Position numbers and translations under genes: made by a program. A stretch of 64,000 bases of DNA, from assembly GCA_934457415.1 (NCBI GenBank), contig CAKSHM010000010.1, forward strand, positions 3,578 through 67,577, written 5' to 3'. This DNA comes from an uncultured Eubacteriales bacterium. Its GTDB lineage: Bacteria > Bacillota > Clostridia > Oscillospirales > Acutalibacteraceae. Below are positions 7,840-16,951 of this stretch, piece after piece; position 1 is the stretch's first letter, and each line of letters begins with the position of its first letter. The notes below the pieces were generated by a model that was not told the DNA's origin, ran no database searches, and saw only the letters and a program-made list of their open reading frames with translations.

Positions 7840-10404
7840 TTATTCTTCGTCAGCCTTTATATCGGCCTCGCTGTCCTCCGCTAAATCCTCGGCAGTAACG
7901 GTTCCCGCGTCCGCGTCGGCGGCTTCGGGTGTATCGTTTACCTGAGAATCGTCATGTTCCGCAAGAGCAACCGAGAGAATTTTTTCGCCTTCTCCTACAC
8001 GCATAACTCTTACACCCTTTGAGGGTCTTGCAAATTCGGAAATATCTCCGGCGAATATTCTGATTATTATACCGGTTGAAGATATCATTATAACATCATC
8101 ATTGTCGGTAACGGGAACGGTTGCCGCAACCTTGCCGTACTTAGCGGTGCGGTAGTTTATGATTCCCTTTCCGCCTCTTGACTGCAGACGGTAATCTGAA
8201 ACGGGGCTTATTCTTCCGTAGCCCGTTTCGGTGACGGTGAGAATTCTGTCGTCAGCCTTGCAGATTGCCATATCGACAACAAAATCGCCCTCGCGCATAT
8301 TGATTGCCTTTACTCCTCTTGCGGTTCTGCCCATTGCGCGGACATTGTTTTCATCAAACCTTATGGAGTAGCCCGAATGAGTAGAAATAAAGATATAATC
8401 GCTGCCGTCGGTCATTCTTACGAACGCAAGCTCGTCGTCATCGTCAATAGAAATCGCAATAATACCGTTTTTGCGGGTGTTTTTAAACTCGGTAAGCCTC
8501 GTTCTCTTGATTATACCCTTTCTTGTTACCATTGCGATAAAGTCCTCCTGCTCCTCGGTCGGGGAAACAGGAATAATCTTCGTTATCTTTTCGCCCGTCA
8601 TAAGAGGTACAATATTTATCATATTCATACCCTTAGATGTTCTTGAGCCTTCCGGCAGCTCATAGGCCTTAAGCCTGTAAACTCTGCCTAAATTTGAGAA
8701 GAGCATGATAGTGTCATGAGACGAACAGGTGAACATGTTTTCTACAACATCGTCTTCCCTTGTGGTCATACCGGTTATTCCTCTTCCGCCTCTGTGCTGA
8801 ACGGAATAGGTATCGGCGGGAAGTCTCTTTATATAACCGTTTACGGTCTTTGTTATAACGCATTCCTCTTCGGGAATGAGGTCCTCAATATCAACCTCGC
8901 CTGCGACATCGGAAATCTCTGTTCTTCTTTCGTCGGCAAATTTATCACGGAGATTTAAAGACTCGGTTTTTACAATATCGAGAATTCTTTCCTTGCTCGC
9001 TAAAATTGCGTCGCATTCCTTTATAAAGGCAAGCTTTTCTTCAAGCTCGTCTAAAATTTTCTGCTTTTCCATTCCCGCAAGCTTACCTAATTGCATCTGA
9101 ACGATAGCCGTGGTCTGGATTTCATCAAGACCGAAGCGGTCGGTCAATGCCTGCTTGCTTTCGGGAATTGTCTTTGAGTTCCTGATAATGGAGATAACCT
9201 CGTCAATGAAGTCAAGCGCAATTTTAAGTCCCTCTAAGATATGTGCGCGCTCAGCAGCCTTTTTGCGGTCAAACTCGGTTCTTCTCGTAATAATGGAACA
9301 CTGGAAATCAATGCAGTCTAAAAGCATTTCCTTTAAGGTAAGCACCTGAGGCTTGCCGTTGACAATAGCTAAAAGAATTGCCCCGAAGGTCGACTGCAAT
9401 GCGGTATAAGAATAAAGCTTATTTAAAATAACCTGCGGATTTGCGTCCTTTTTGACATCAACTATAATTCTTATTCCGCCGTCACGCTTAGAAGAGTAAT
9501 CGACAACATCGTCAATCCCCTCTATCTTCTTTTCCGCGGCAAGGTCATAAATATGCTTTACAAGATCCTTTTTCCTTACCTTATAGGGAAGCTCAGATAT
9601 AACAATGCGGAACTTTCCGTTTTTCTGCTCCTCAATTTCAGCTTTTCCGCGGACTACTATCTTTCCTCTGCCCGTTGCATAAGCCGCTCTTATTCCGGAT
9701 CTGCCCATTATAATTCCGCCGGTCGGGAAATCAGGACCCTTTATGTACTGACAAATATCCTGCAGCTCGGCGTCCGGATTGTCTATAAGACAGCACATTC
9801 CGTCAATAACCTCGCCTAAATTGTGAGGCGGAATTTCAGTCGCCATTCCGACGGCTATTCCCGATGAGCCGTTAACCAAAAGCTGAGGAAATCTTACCGG
9901 AAGCACCTCAGGCTCCTTTAAACGGTCGTCGTAGTTAGGCATAAAGTCAACGGTATCCTTGTCGATATCGTCAAGCATATTAAGGGAGAGTCTGTTCATT
10001 CGAGACTCTGTATACCTGTATGCCGCGGCAGGATATCCGTCTATATTACCGAAGTTTCCGTGTCCGTCAATAAGAGGATAACGCAAGGAAAAATCCTGCG
10101 CCATTCTTACCATTGCGTCATAAACGCTCGCGTCGCCGTGCGGATGATAGCGTCCCAAAACCGCGCCGACGGTATCCGCGCATTTTCTGTAAGCTTTATC
10201 GGGAGAAAGTCCGTTTTCATACATTGTATAAAGTATTCTTCTGTGAACGGGTTTAAGTCCGTCTCTTACATCGGGAAGAGCGCGGCCGACAAGCACCGAC
10301 ATAGAATACTGCAGCATACTCTGTTTTACTTCATCTGTTATTTCAACCGGCTCGATTTTTGTTTGCTCGCTTTCGGGCCAGTAAATGTTTTCATGCTTTG
10401 CCAT
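7840..10404 (-). CDS. gyrA: DNA gyrase subunit A
   Basis: 854 residues, full length. GyrA cuts and rejoins the G segment during ATP-driven negative supercoiling with GyrB. The catalytic tyrosine lies in AAAYRYTESRM (about Tyr131). The C-terminal beta-pinwheel carries the GyrA-box-like QSRGGKGI, and the chain ends in a long acidic tail (about 815-854). In the quinolone region the sequence is HPHGDASVYD, so the position of E. coli Ser83 is an alanine (about Ala92) while Asp87 is kept (about Asp96). The gene follows gyrB by about 20 bases. Confidence 0.97.
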   Translation of the reverse strand: MAKHENIYWPESEQTKIEPVEITDEVKQSMLQYSMSVLVGRALPDVRDGLKPVHRRILYTMYENGLSPDKAYRKCADTVGAVLGRYHPHGDASVYDAMVRMAQDFSLRYPLIDGHGNFGNIDGYPAAAYRYTESRMNRLSLNMLDDIDKDTVDFMPNYDDRLKEPEVLPVRFPQLLVNGSSGIAVGMATEIPPHNLGEVIDGMCCLIDNPDAELQDICQYIKGPDFPTGGIIMGRSGIRAAYATGRGKIVVRGKAEIEEQKNGKFRIVISELPYKVRKKDLVKHIYDLAAEKKIEGIDDVVDYSSKRDGGIRIIVDVKKDANPQVILNKLYSYTALQSTFGAILLAIVNGKPQVLTLKEMLLDCIDFQCSIITRRTEFDRKKAAERAHILEGLKIALDFIDEVISIIRNSKTIPESKQALTDRFGLDEIQTTAIVQMQLGKLAGMEKQKILDELEEKLAFIKECDAILASKERILDIVKTESLNLRDKFADERRTEISDVAGEVDIEDLIPEEECVITKTVNGYIKRLPADTYSVQHRGGRGITGMTTREDDVVENMFTCSSHDTIMLFSNLGRVYRLKAYELPEGSRTSKGMNMINIVPLMTGEKITKIIPVSPTEEQEDFIAMVTRKGIIKRTRLTEFKNTRKNGIIAISIDDDDELAFVRMTDGSDYIFISTHSGYSIRFDENNVRAMGRTARGVKAINMREGDFVVDMAICKADDRILTVTETGYGRISPVSDYRLQSRGGKGIINYRTAKYGKVAATVPVTDNDDVIMISSTGIIIRIFAGDISEFARPSKGVRVMRVGEGEKILSVALAEHDDSQVNDTPEAADADAGTVTAEDLAEDSEADIKADEE

Positions 10405-10424
10405 AACTTTTCTTTCTCCTTTCC

Positions 10425-12362
10425 TTAAATATCGAGATCGGTAGCAAATACCGCGTTGTCTTCAATGAATTTTCTTCTCGGCTCAACCTCTTCGCCCATA
10501 AGCATTGTAAACACCTCGTCCGCAGCGGCTGCGTCCGAAATATTAACCTTAAGCATAGTGCGCTTTTCGGGATCAAGTGTTGTTTCCCAAAGCTGTTCGG
10601 GGTTCATTTCGCCGAGACCTTTATATCTCTGAACGTCTGCATTTCCGCCGAGCCTTTCGATATACTCGGCCTTTTCCTCGTCCGTGAACGCGTCAAAATG
10701 CTGTTTGCCCTTTGAAACTCTGAATAGCGGCGGCTGTGCAAGATAAACATGTCCCTCTTCAATAAGCTCGGGCATATATCTGAAAAAGAAGGTCAGTAAA
10801 AGAGTTCTGATATGCGAACCGTCGACATCGGCATCCGCCATAATAACTATTTTATCATAGCGGAGCTTTGTTATATCAAAATTTTCGGCAATTCCCGTAC
10901 CTAAGGCTATTATAACGGGTGTGAGCTTATCGTTTCCGTAAACCTTATCGGCTCTTGCTTTTTCAACATTGAGCATTTTTCCCCAAAGCGGAAGTATCGC
11001 CTGATAGGTACTGTTTCTCCCCTCAACCGCACTTCCTCCCGCGGAATCTCCCTCGACAATAAATATTTCTGTCTTTGTCGGATCGTTTGAAATGCAGTCG
11101 GTAAGCTTTTCGGGCATTCTTGTTTTATTTCCTATTCCCGATTTATTTCGTGACGCCTCTCTGGCTTTCTGAGCCGCTTCCCTTGCATTTGAAGAAGCAA
11201 TTGATTTTTCTATTATAAGCTTTGCCTGAGCCGGATTTTCCTCAAAATACTGATAAAGCTTATCTCTCATTATATTGTTGACAAGAGTTCCGATTGCCGT
11301 ATTTCCGAGTTTTGCCTTGGTCTGCGATTCAAACTGCGCGTCTGTAAGCTTAACGCTTACAACCGCGATAACACCCTCGAGAACATCGTCCATACTGAGG
11401 CTTTTTTCCTTTAAGGTTTTAAAATCCCTGCCGTATTTATTAACGGTTGCCGAAAGGCTCTTTTTAAATGCCGCCTCGTGCGTTCCTCCGTCAACGGTAT
11501 GTATGGTATTTGCAAATGACATTATTTTCGTGGAATATGAGGTGCTCCATACAAGGGCTATTTCAGCCGCAGAGTCTCCCGACATTCCGCTTATATAAAT
11601 GATATCGTCATTCAGTTTTTCCTTTTTCTCGGTTTCAAGCAAATATTCAACATAGGATTTTATTCCGCCCTCGAACTGTAAATCGTCCTCGCGGTCTTTT
11701 ATATCTGCGTCAGACCTTTCGTCTTTTAAAACTATTCTTATTCCCGCATTAAGGAAAGCCTGCTCGCGAAGTCTGAATAAAAGAGTATCATAGGAGTAAA
11801 CTGTGGTATCTGTAAATATGGTAGGATCTGCTTTAAAGGTGACAACAGTTCCTGTGTCTGTTGTATCGCCTATTATTTTTAAATCCTCAACTATGTTTCC
11901 CCGCTCATATTTTTGCTTATATATGTGTTTTCCGTCCTTGACTTCAACCACAAGCCAAGAAGACAGTGCGTTTACAACCGACGCACCGACTCCGTGCAGA
12001 CCGCCTGAAACCTTGTATCCGCTGCCGCCGAATTTTCCGCCGGCATGAAGAATTGTAAATACGACGCTTACCGTCGGAATACCCTTTTGCGGATGAATTC
12101 CTACGGGAATACCTCTTCCGTTATCGGTTACCCTTATAACGCCGTCATCCAGCAGTTCTACCAAGATTTTATCGCAATATCCTGCAAGCGCCTCGTCGAT
12201 AGCGTTATCCACTATTTCATAAACAAGGTGATGCAGACCGCGCTCTCCCGTAGAGCCGATATACATTCCCGGTCTTTTTCGTACCGCTTCGAGTCCTTCA
12301 AGCACCTGTATCGAATTTTCATCGTAATTACCGGTTACCTGAACATTTTTTTCATTACTCAT
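10425..12362 (-). CDS. gyrB: DNA gyrase subunit B
   Basis: 645 residues, full length. The GHKL ATPase half has DNAIDEALAG and GGLHGVGASVVNALS. The TOPRIM half has EGDSAGGSA and DADVDGSHIRTLLLTFF, which hold the metal-binding acids. The tail QRYKGLGEMNPEQLWETT is typical of GyrB. It pairs with GyrA directly downstream and sits in the dnaA-dnaN-recF-gyrBA cluster. About 95 bases separate it from remB, so it may have its own promoter. Confidence 0.97.
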   Translation of the reverse strand: MSNEKNVQVTGNYDENSIQVLEGLEAVRKRPGMYIGSTGERGLHHLVYEIVDNAIDEALAGYCDKILVELLDDGVIRVTDNGRGIPVGIHPQKGIPTVSVVFTILHAGGKFGGSGYKVSGGLHGVGASVVNALSSWLVVEVKDGKHIYKQKYERGNIVEDLKIIGDTTDTGTVVTFKADPTIFTDTTVYSYDTLLFRLREQAFLNAGIRIVLKDERSDADIKDREDDLQFEGGIKSYVEYLLETEKKEKLNDDIIYISGMSGDSAAEIALVWSTSYSTKIMSFANTIHTVDGGTHEAAFKKSLSATVNKYGRDFKTLKEKSLSMDDVLEGVIAVVSVKLTDAQFESQTKAKLGNTAIGTLVNNIMRDKLYQYFEENPAQAKLIIEKSIASSNAREAAQKAREASRNKSGIGNKTRMPEKLTDCISNDPTKTEIFIVEGDSAGGSAVEGRNSTYQAILPLWGKMLNVEKARADKVYGNDKLTPVIIALGTGIAENFDITKLRYDKIVIMADADVDGSHIRTLLLTFFFRYMPELIEEGHVYLAQPPLFRVSKGKQHFDAFTDEEKAEYIERLGGNADVQRYKGLGEMNPEQLWETTLDPEKRTMLKVNISDAAAADEVFTMLMGEEVEPRRKFIEDNAVFATDLDI

Positions 12363-12458
12363 TTTTTTCTCCTTATTTTGCCTTGCTGTGACGACAAACC
12401 GAAATTTACCTGATATAATCTGTTTTGTGCGGGTTCGGACTTGTCGGCTTTGCTTATT

Positions 12459-12704
12459 TTATACTCTCTTTTCAAGCGTCTGCGCCGAAAGCTGAGATAA
12501 ATATACAAGATTTTTTTTATTTTTTTTTGAACACACTATAAAGGATTTCGGCAAATCGCTGCAGTTTGATATAACCTCGCCTTTTTTTTCGCTGTCTGTA
12601 AGATAATCTCTGGTTTTTTTAGAAACCGTTGAACTGTCCAAATCGAAAATTCCTACAATATCTTCGCCTCTTACAACCTGCGCGTTTCCTATATGCAGAT
12701 ACAT
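12459..12704 (-). CDS. remB: Extracellular matrix regulator RemB family (DUF370)
   Basis: 81 residues of the DUF370/RemB family, found between recF and gyrB in many Firmicutes. It begins MYLHIGNAQVVRGEDIVGIFDLD, the usual family start. RemA/RemB affect biofilm matrix genes in Bacillus; RemB's own role is less clear. The start codon abuts the recF stop (shared base at 12704), implying coupling. Confidence 0.85.
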   Translation of the reverse strand: MYLHIGNAQVVRGEDIVGIFDLDSSTVSKKTRDYLTDSEKKGEVISNCSDLPKSFIVCSKKNKKNLVYLSQLSAQTLEKRV

Positions 12705-13771
12705 TATTCCTCTATCTCTCCGTTTTTAACTTTTATTATTTTTCCGCTTTTAAGCTGTTCGGTATTATTCGGATCGCAGCAGGTAATAAATGACTGCATA
12801 TCCTTTATATGATTTAAAATGTAATTCTGCCTTCCTAAATCAAGCTCGCTCATTACATCGTCAAGCAGACAGATAGGTTTTTCTCCCGTTATCTGCTTTA
12901 TAACCTCGGACTGTGCAAGCTTTAATGTTAAAGCTACGCTCCTTTTTTGTCCCTGCGAGCCGAAAGTTCTTACATTTATTCCGTTTAAGAAAAATGCAAG
13001 CTCGTCTCTATGAGGACCTACTGAGGTGACACCCGTATACATATCTTCTTTTCTCGATTTTTTAAGACACTCCGTCAGATTTTTTTCATCATAAACAGAA
13101 ATATATTTCGAATCTATTTCTTCTCTTCCGCCGGAAAGACCGGAATAAATTTCAGGAACAAAGTTTGAAAGTGTTTTAATATATTCTTTTCTGTAGCTTA
13201 TTATCTTTTCGCCGCTGTTTGCAAGCTCTTTTTCAAAAACATCAAGCATAACGCAGAGTGTTGAATCATATTTTAAATCCTTTATGATTTTATTTCTCTG
13301 CACCATTGCTCTGTGATAGCTTTTTAAAATCTCAATATAATTCGGATAAAGCTGTCCAATGGCGATATCTAAAAATTTTCTTCTGTTGCTCGGCCCGTCG
13401 CAGATAAGCGACAGATCGGCAGGTGAAAAAACAACCGCCGTGAAATTACCCGCAAGCTTTGAAGGGGAAGACAGCCTTTTTTCATTAAAAAAAGCTTCCC
13501 TTTTATCGGTAAAAACCATGTGTGCGGAGTTTAAAATACCCTTAAAGGAATATTCAACTCGGTTTTTGCCCTTTTCCTCACCGAATTTTAAAAATTCCGA
13601 GTCCTTTGTTCCGCGAAAACTCTTTGCCCCCGTAAACAGCCAGAGAGCCTCTATTATATTTGTTTTTCCCTGTGCATTTTCCCCGTAAATAACATTCATT
13701 TTGCTGTCGGGTTCAAATTCAACAGAGGATAAATTTTTAAAATTAACGCTGCAAAATTTATTTATCTGCAT
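12704..13771 (-). CDS. recF: DNA replication and repair protein RecF
   Basis: 355 residues. SMC-like ATPase that loads RecA at gaps. Walker A GENAQGKTN is at about 30-38, the signature FGSQGQKRSVAL at about 270 and Walker B ICLLDDVMSELD at about 300. The start overlaps the end of the S4-domain gene by 14 bases. The length is normal for RecF. Confidence 0.95.
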   Translation of the reverse strand: MQINKFCSVNFKNLSSVEFEPDSKMNVIYGENAQGKTNIIEALWLFTGAKSFRGTKDSEFLKFGEEKGKNRVEYSFKGILNSAHMVFTDKREAFFNEKRLSSPSKLAGNFTAVVFSPADLSLICDGPSNRRKFLDIAIGQLYPNYIEILKSYHRAMVQRNKIIKDLKYDSTLCVMLDVFEKELANSGEKIISYRKEYIKTLSNFVPEIYSGLSGGREEIDSKYISVYDEKNLTECLKKSRKEDMYTGVTSVGPHRDELAFFLNGINVRTFGSQGQKRSVALTLKLAQSEVIKQITGEKPICLLDDVMSELDLGRQNYILNHIKDMQSFITCCDPNNTEQLKSGKIIKVKNGEIEE

Positions 13772-13976
13772 TTTCTATTATTATTTCTTCGCCGAAGGCT
13801 TCTATTTTATCGCCGTCCCGCAGTTTTTTTCCTCTGACGGTGCAAACCTCGCCGTTGACCTTTATCTCACCGTTTTGAACGGCATTTTTTGCCTCTCCGC
13901 CGGTAAATGTCAATCCTGCGTATTTAAGCGCGCTGTCAAGCTTTATAAATTCTGTTTTAATCCTTATTTTTTCCAT
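13758..13976 (-). CDS. yaaA: S4-domain RNA-binding protein YaaA/RlbA
   Basis: 72 residues, essentially a single S4 RNA-binding domain (IKLDSALKYAGLTFTGGEAK, then GEIKVNGE and RGKKLRDGD). This gene sits between dnaN and recF in most Firmicutes, and the family is thought to act in ribosome assembly. It lies two bases after dnaN and overlaps recF. Confidence 0.88.
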   Translation of the reverse strand: MEKIRIKTEFIKLDSALKYAGLTFTGGEAKNAVQNGEIKVNGEVCTVRGKKLRDGDKIEAFGEEIIIENADK

Positions 13977-13978
13977 AT

Positions 13979-15088
13979 TTATTTTTTAAGCCTCATAGGC
14001 ATTACAAGATATAAAAAGTCATTATTGTTTTCATCAGCCGATTTTATTAAAACTCCGGAATTTTCTCCGTTAAAAGACAGCATTATTTTGCCGGTCTGAC
14101 AAACCTTAAGTGCATCAAGAAAATATCTTGAGTTCATTCCTATCTCGAAAGGCTCGCCCTCTAAGGAAATATTTATCTTTTCTGAGGATTTGCCTATCGC
14201 CGTCATACAGGTTAAAGACAGTTTATTTTCATCAAACGCACAGCGCACGGGCGTTGATAAGGTATCGTTTATAATTATCGAAACGCATTCAAGCGTGCTT
14301 ATAAGCTCTGAAAGATTTAAAATAACCTTTTGCTTGTATTCTGTGGGAATAATTTTCTCATAGTTTACAAATTCACCGTCTAAAAGCCTTGAAATAAATA
14401 CATATCCGTTTACCGAAAATGAAATAAGTCTGTTTCCGACGGTTAATTCAATGTTTTCACTGTTTTCGTCTATAAGCTTAACAAATTCGTTAACCGCTTT
14501 TCCTGCTACAACAAACTCTATATCGTCACACTCGTCAATTTTTTCGCGCCTTATGGCAAGCCTGAAGCCGTCAATTGAGACAAACTGCAAAACATTGTTT
14601 TTTACAGAAATATTTATTCCCGTAAGAATAGGTCTTGTTCCCTCAATCTGAGCAACCGCAAATATTGTTCCCTTTACCATACTGCTGAAAACTTCGCTGT
14701 CAATTGTAAGCTTTGTACCCTCGTCAACAGAAGGCATTTCGGGAAAATCGCTTGCCGCCATTCCCATGATATCAAAAAGCGCTTCATTGCACTTTATGTG
14801 GCACATAAGCCTTTCGTCAGTTTCAATTTCAACCTGCGGACCGTTAAGTCTCCTTATAATATTTGAAAGAAGATTTGCGCTGATAACGATTTCTCCGCTT
14901 TCCTCACAGGAAGCATAAATTTCCTTTTGCATTCCCATTTCAAGATTATATGCGCTCATTGAAAGCGTTCCCTGTTTGGCACTCAAAAGAATACCCTCTA
15001 AAACAGGAAGAGAGGATTTATTCCCGACTACCTTTGACAGTCTGCTTATCGCGTCAAGAAAAGCTGCTCTTTCTACGGTGAATTTCAT
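13979..15088 (-). CDS. dnaN: DNA polymerase III sliding clamp beta subunit
   Basis: 369 residues, full length, with three repeated clamp domains. It begins MKFTVERAAFLDAISRLSKVV and ends with the hydrophobic tail YLVMPMRLKK typical of clamps. The clamp ring tethers the replicative polymerase to DNA. It starts after a 313-base AT-rich spacer from dnaA that carries a DnaA box, with ribosome site GGAGG. Confidence 0.97.
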   Translation of the reverse strand: MKFTVERAAFLDAISRLSKVVGNKSSLPVLEGILLSAKQGTLSMSAYNLEMGMQKEIYASCEESGEIVISANLLSNIIRRLNGPQVEIETDERLMCHIKCNEALFDIMGMAASDFPEMPSVDEGTKLTIDSEVFSSMVKGTIFAVAQIEGTRPILTGINISVKNNVLQFVSIDGFRLAIRREKIDECDDIEFVVAGKAVNEFVKLIDENSENIELTVGNRLISFSVNGYVFISRLLDGEFVNYEKIIPTEYKQKVILNLSELISTLECVSIIINDTLSTPVRCAFDENKLSLTCMTAIGKSSEKINISLEGEPFEIGMNSRYFLDALKVCQTGKIMLSFNGENSGVLIKSADENNNDFLYLVMPMRLKK

Positions 15089-15401
15089 TTTTTGACCTCC
15101 GTTTTTATAAAAAAGAATATATTTTAAATATCAGTATAAATAAGATGTGTTAAAACGGTTAATAATGCGGACAAGACCTTATATAAAAAGCATTTTCAGT
15201 GTTAAAACGCGGTATTAAAAATTATTTGATAACTTTAATAACTTCTTTGTTTTTAACACCTTGTTAAAAACCTCTGTGTTAATTAACTTTAAAAGTGTGG
15301 ATAACTTTTTTGGCTTTTTAAATACAACTAAGGTTTTTTAAAAAAATGCAGAACGGGCGTTTTTTTTCTTACAAGGCGCTTTTACACCGCAATAATATTT
15401 T
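15089..15401. other. dnaA-dnaN intergenic region, probable part of oriC
   Basis: AT-rich 313-base spacer. It holds one perfect DnaA box on the plus strand, TGTGGATAA at 15296-15304. It also holds repeated GTGTTAA-type motifs: GTGTTAAAAC near 15147 and 15199, TTTTAACACC near 15252, CTTGTTAAAA near 15260 and GTGTTAATTAAC near 15276. No gene is visible. The repeats may be weak DnaA sites or act in dnaN expression. Confidence 0.6.
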
Positions 15402-16736
15402 TTAGGTTTCGCTCTTTAGGTTATTTATTATATCGTCTACCATTTCCTTTTCATAAGGTTTGTCGGTAAGGAAGTTTTCTATCTGTCTTACATTATAAAG
15501 AACGGTTGTATGATCTCTTCCGAAAGCGTCGCCTATCTGCTTATATGAAAGTCCCGTTGTTTCTCTTGCTATGTACATTGCTACCTGCCGGGCAAGAGCC
15601 AAGGACTGTGTGCGCCTTAAAGATAAAATATCGTCCTCTGAAACATTATAGGTTCTTGCAACCTCTGAAATAATTGTTTCGATTTTTATAGGCTCTGGCT
15701 TTGAATCGTTTATTACATCCTTGATAAAATTCTGCACCGCGGTTACGGCAGGAAGTTTATTTTCCATATTTACATAAGCCTGAATTTTTTTAACAACTCC
15801 TTCAAGCTGCCTCGTATTGACCTTTATATGCTCGGCTATATAATAAACTATCTGATCGTCGAGATTTAATCCTGCCTGCTCGCCTTTTTTTCTGATAATT
15901 CCCACCCTTGTTTCAAAATCAGGAGAAGAAATATCGGCAAAAAGACCTGCCGAAAGCCTTGATCTTATTCTCTCGTCAAGAGTTTTTATTTCTTTTAAAG
16001 GACGGTCAAGAGTAACAACTATCTGTTTGTTGTTCTGATAAAGGGTATTAAAGGTATTGAAAAATTCCTCCTGAGTCGATTCCTTGCCGGCAATGAAATG
16101 AATATCGTCAATAAGGAGAACATCTATATCTCGGTATTTCTTATGAAATTCATCCATAGCCGTAAGTCCTAATTTACCGTTATGCAAAGCGGAGATAAGC
16201 TGATTTGTAAAATCCTCGCTTCTTGTATAAACGATTTTCTTTTTAGGAAATTTTTTCTTTATATGATTTTTTATTGCGAGCATCAGGTGGGTTTTTCCCA
16301 CTCCCGAGGGTCCGTAAATAGTGAGCGGATTATAAACTATTCTGTCATTTTCCGCAACCGCAAGAGAAGCCGCATAGGCAAATCTGTTTGATGGGCCCTC
16401 AATAAAGTTATCAAAAGTGAAAAAATCCTCAAAGGTAAGACCCTCGCTGTGAAGCTCTGCGTTTATAATATCCGTTTCCTCAGACTCGAAAATAATATGA
16501 GGCTTTAAATCAATACCCATTATTTTTTTTATTGAGTCGGCAAGCAGACCCGTATAGTTTTCCTCAATCTGATCCCTCATAAATTCGCTTCCGATAGACA
16601 AAACAAAAGCCCCGTTATCAATCTTAACGGGCTTAAGATCCTTTAAAAAGCAGTTGAAGGCTATAGGAGAAACCGTTTTTTTACATTCCGCACAAACGGC
16701 TTCCCAAATGCCGTCAAGCGATTCCTGATACATCAT
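15402..16736 (-). CDS. dnaA: Chromosomal replication initiator protein DnaA
   Basis: 444 residues. An N-terminal DnaB/SirA-type interaction domain (about 1-75) precedes a short linker. The AAA+ domain has Walker A GPSGVGKTHL at about 143 and Walker B VLLIDDIHFI, with the ISM region RSRLSAGL. The C-terminal DNA-binding domain carries the signature FGRDHTTVLYNVRQIE. It binds DnaA boxes and melts oriC. AT-rich DNA lies on both sides of the gene. Two adjacent ATGs are possible; the first is used here. Confidence 0.97.
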   Translation of the reverse strand: MMYQESLDGIWEAVCAECKKTVSPIAFNCFLKDLKPVKIDNGAFVLSIGSEFMRDQIEENYTGLLADSIKKIMGIDLKPHIIFESEETDIINAELHSEGLTFEDFFTFDNFIEGPSNRFAYAASLAVAENDRIVYNPLTIYGPSGVGKTHLMLAIKNHIKKKFPKKKIVYTRSEDFTNQLISALHNGKLGLTAMDEFHKKYRDIDVLLIDDIHFIAGKESTQEEFFNTFNTLYQNNKQIVVTLDRPLKEIKTLDERIRSRLSAGLFADISSPDFETRVGIIRKKGEQAGLNLDDQIVYYIAEHIKVNTRQLEGVVKKIQAYVNMENKLPAVTAVQNFIKDVINDSKPEPIKIETIISEVARTYNVSEDDILSLRRTQSLALARQVAMYIARETTGLSYKQIGDAFGRDHTTVLYNVRQIENFLTDKPYEKEMVDDIINNLKSET

Positions 16737-16951
16737 TCTTTTTTCATCCTCATAGTATATTTATATATTATATATTATTAAATAAATATTACCTATATAG
16801 TATAGCATAAGTTATCCACCATTTCAACAATAAAATATTAAAATTAAGAACCGAAATTCATTTAAAATCTTGCGTAAACAAAAAATTTCCTGTTGAATAA
16901 AAACAGGCTTTATGCTATTATTAAAAAAAATCATTTTCAGGGTGAAAAGGC
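16737..16951. other. Region upstream of dnaA, probable oriC unwinding element
   Basis: Very AT-rich stretch at about 16754-16805 (alternating TATATT blocks), then TTATCCACC at 16812-16820, one mismatch from a DnaA box. This is the usual place for the oriC subregion before dnaA and for the dnaA promoter. Gene direction changes here from dnaA (leftward) to the GH25 gene (rightward). Confidence 0.6.
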
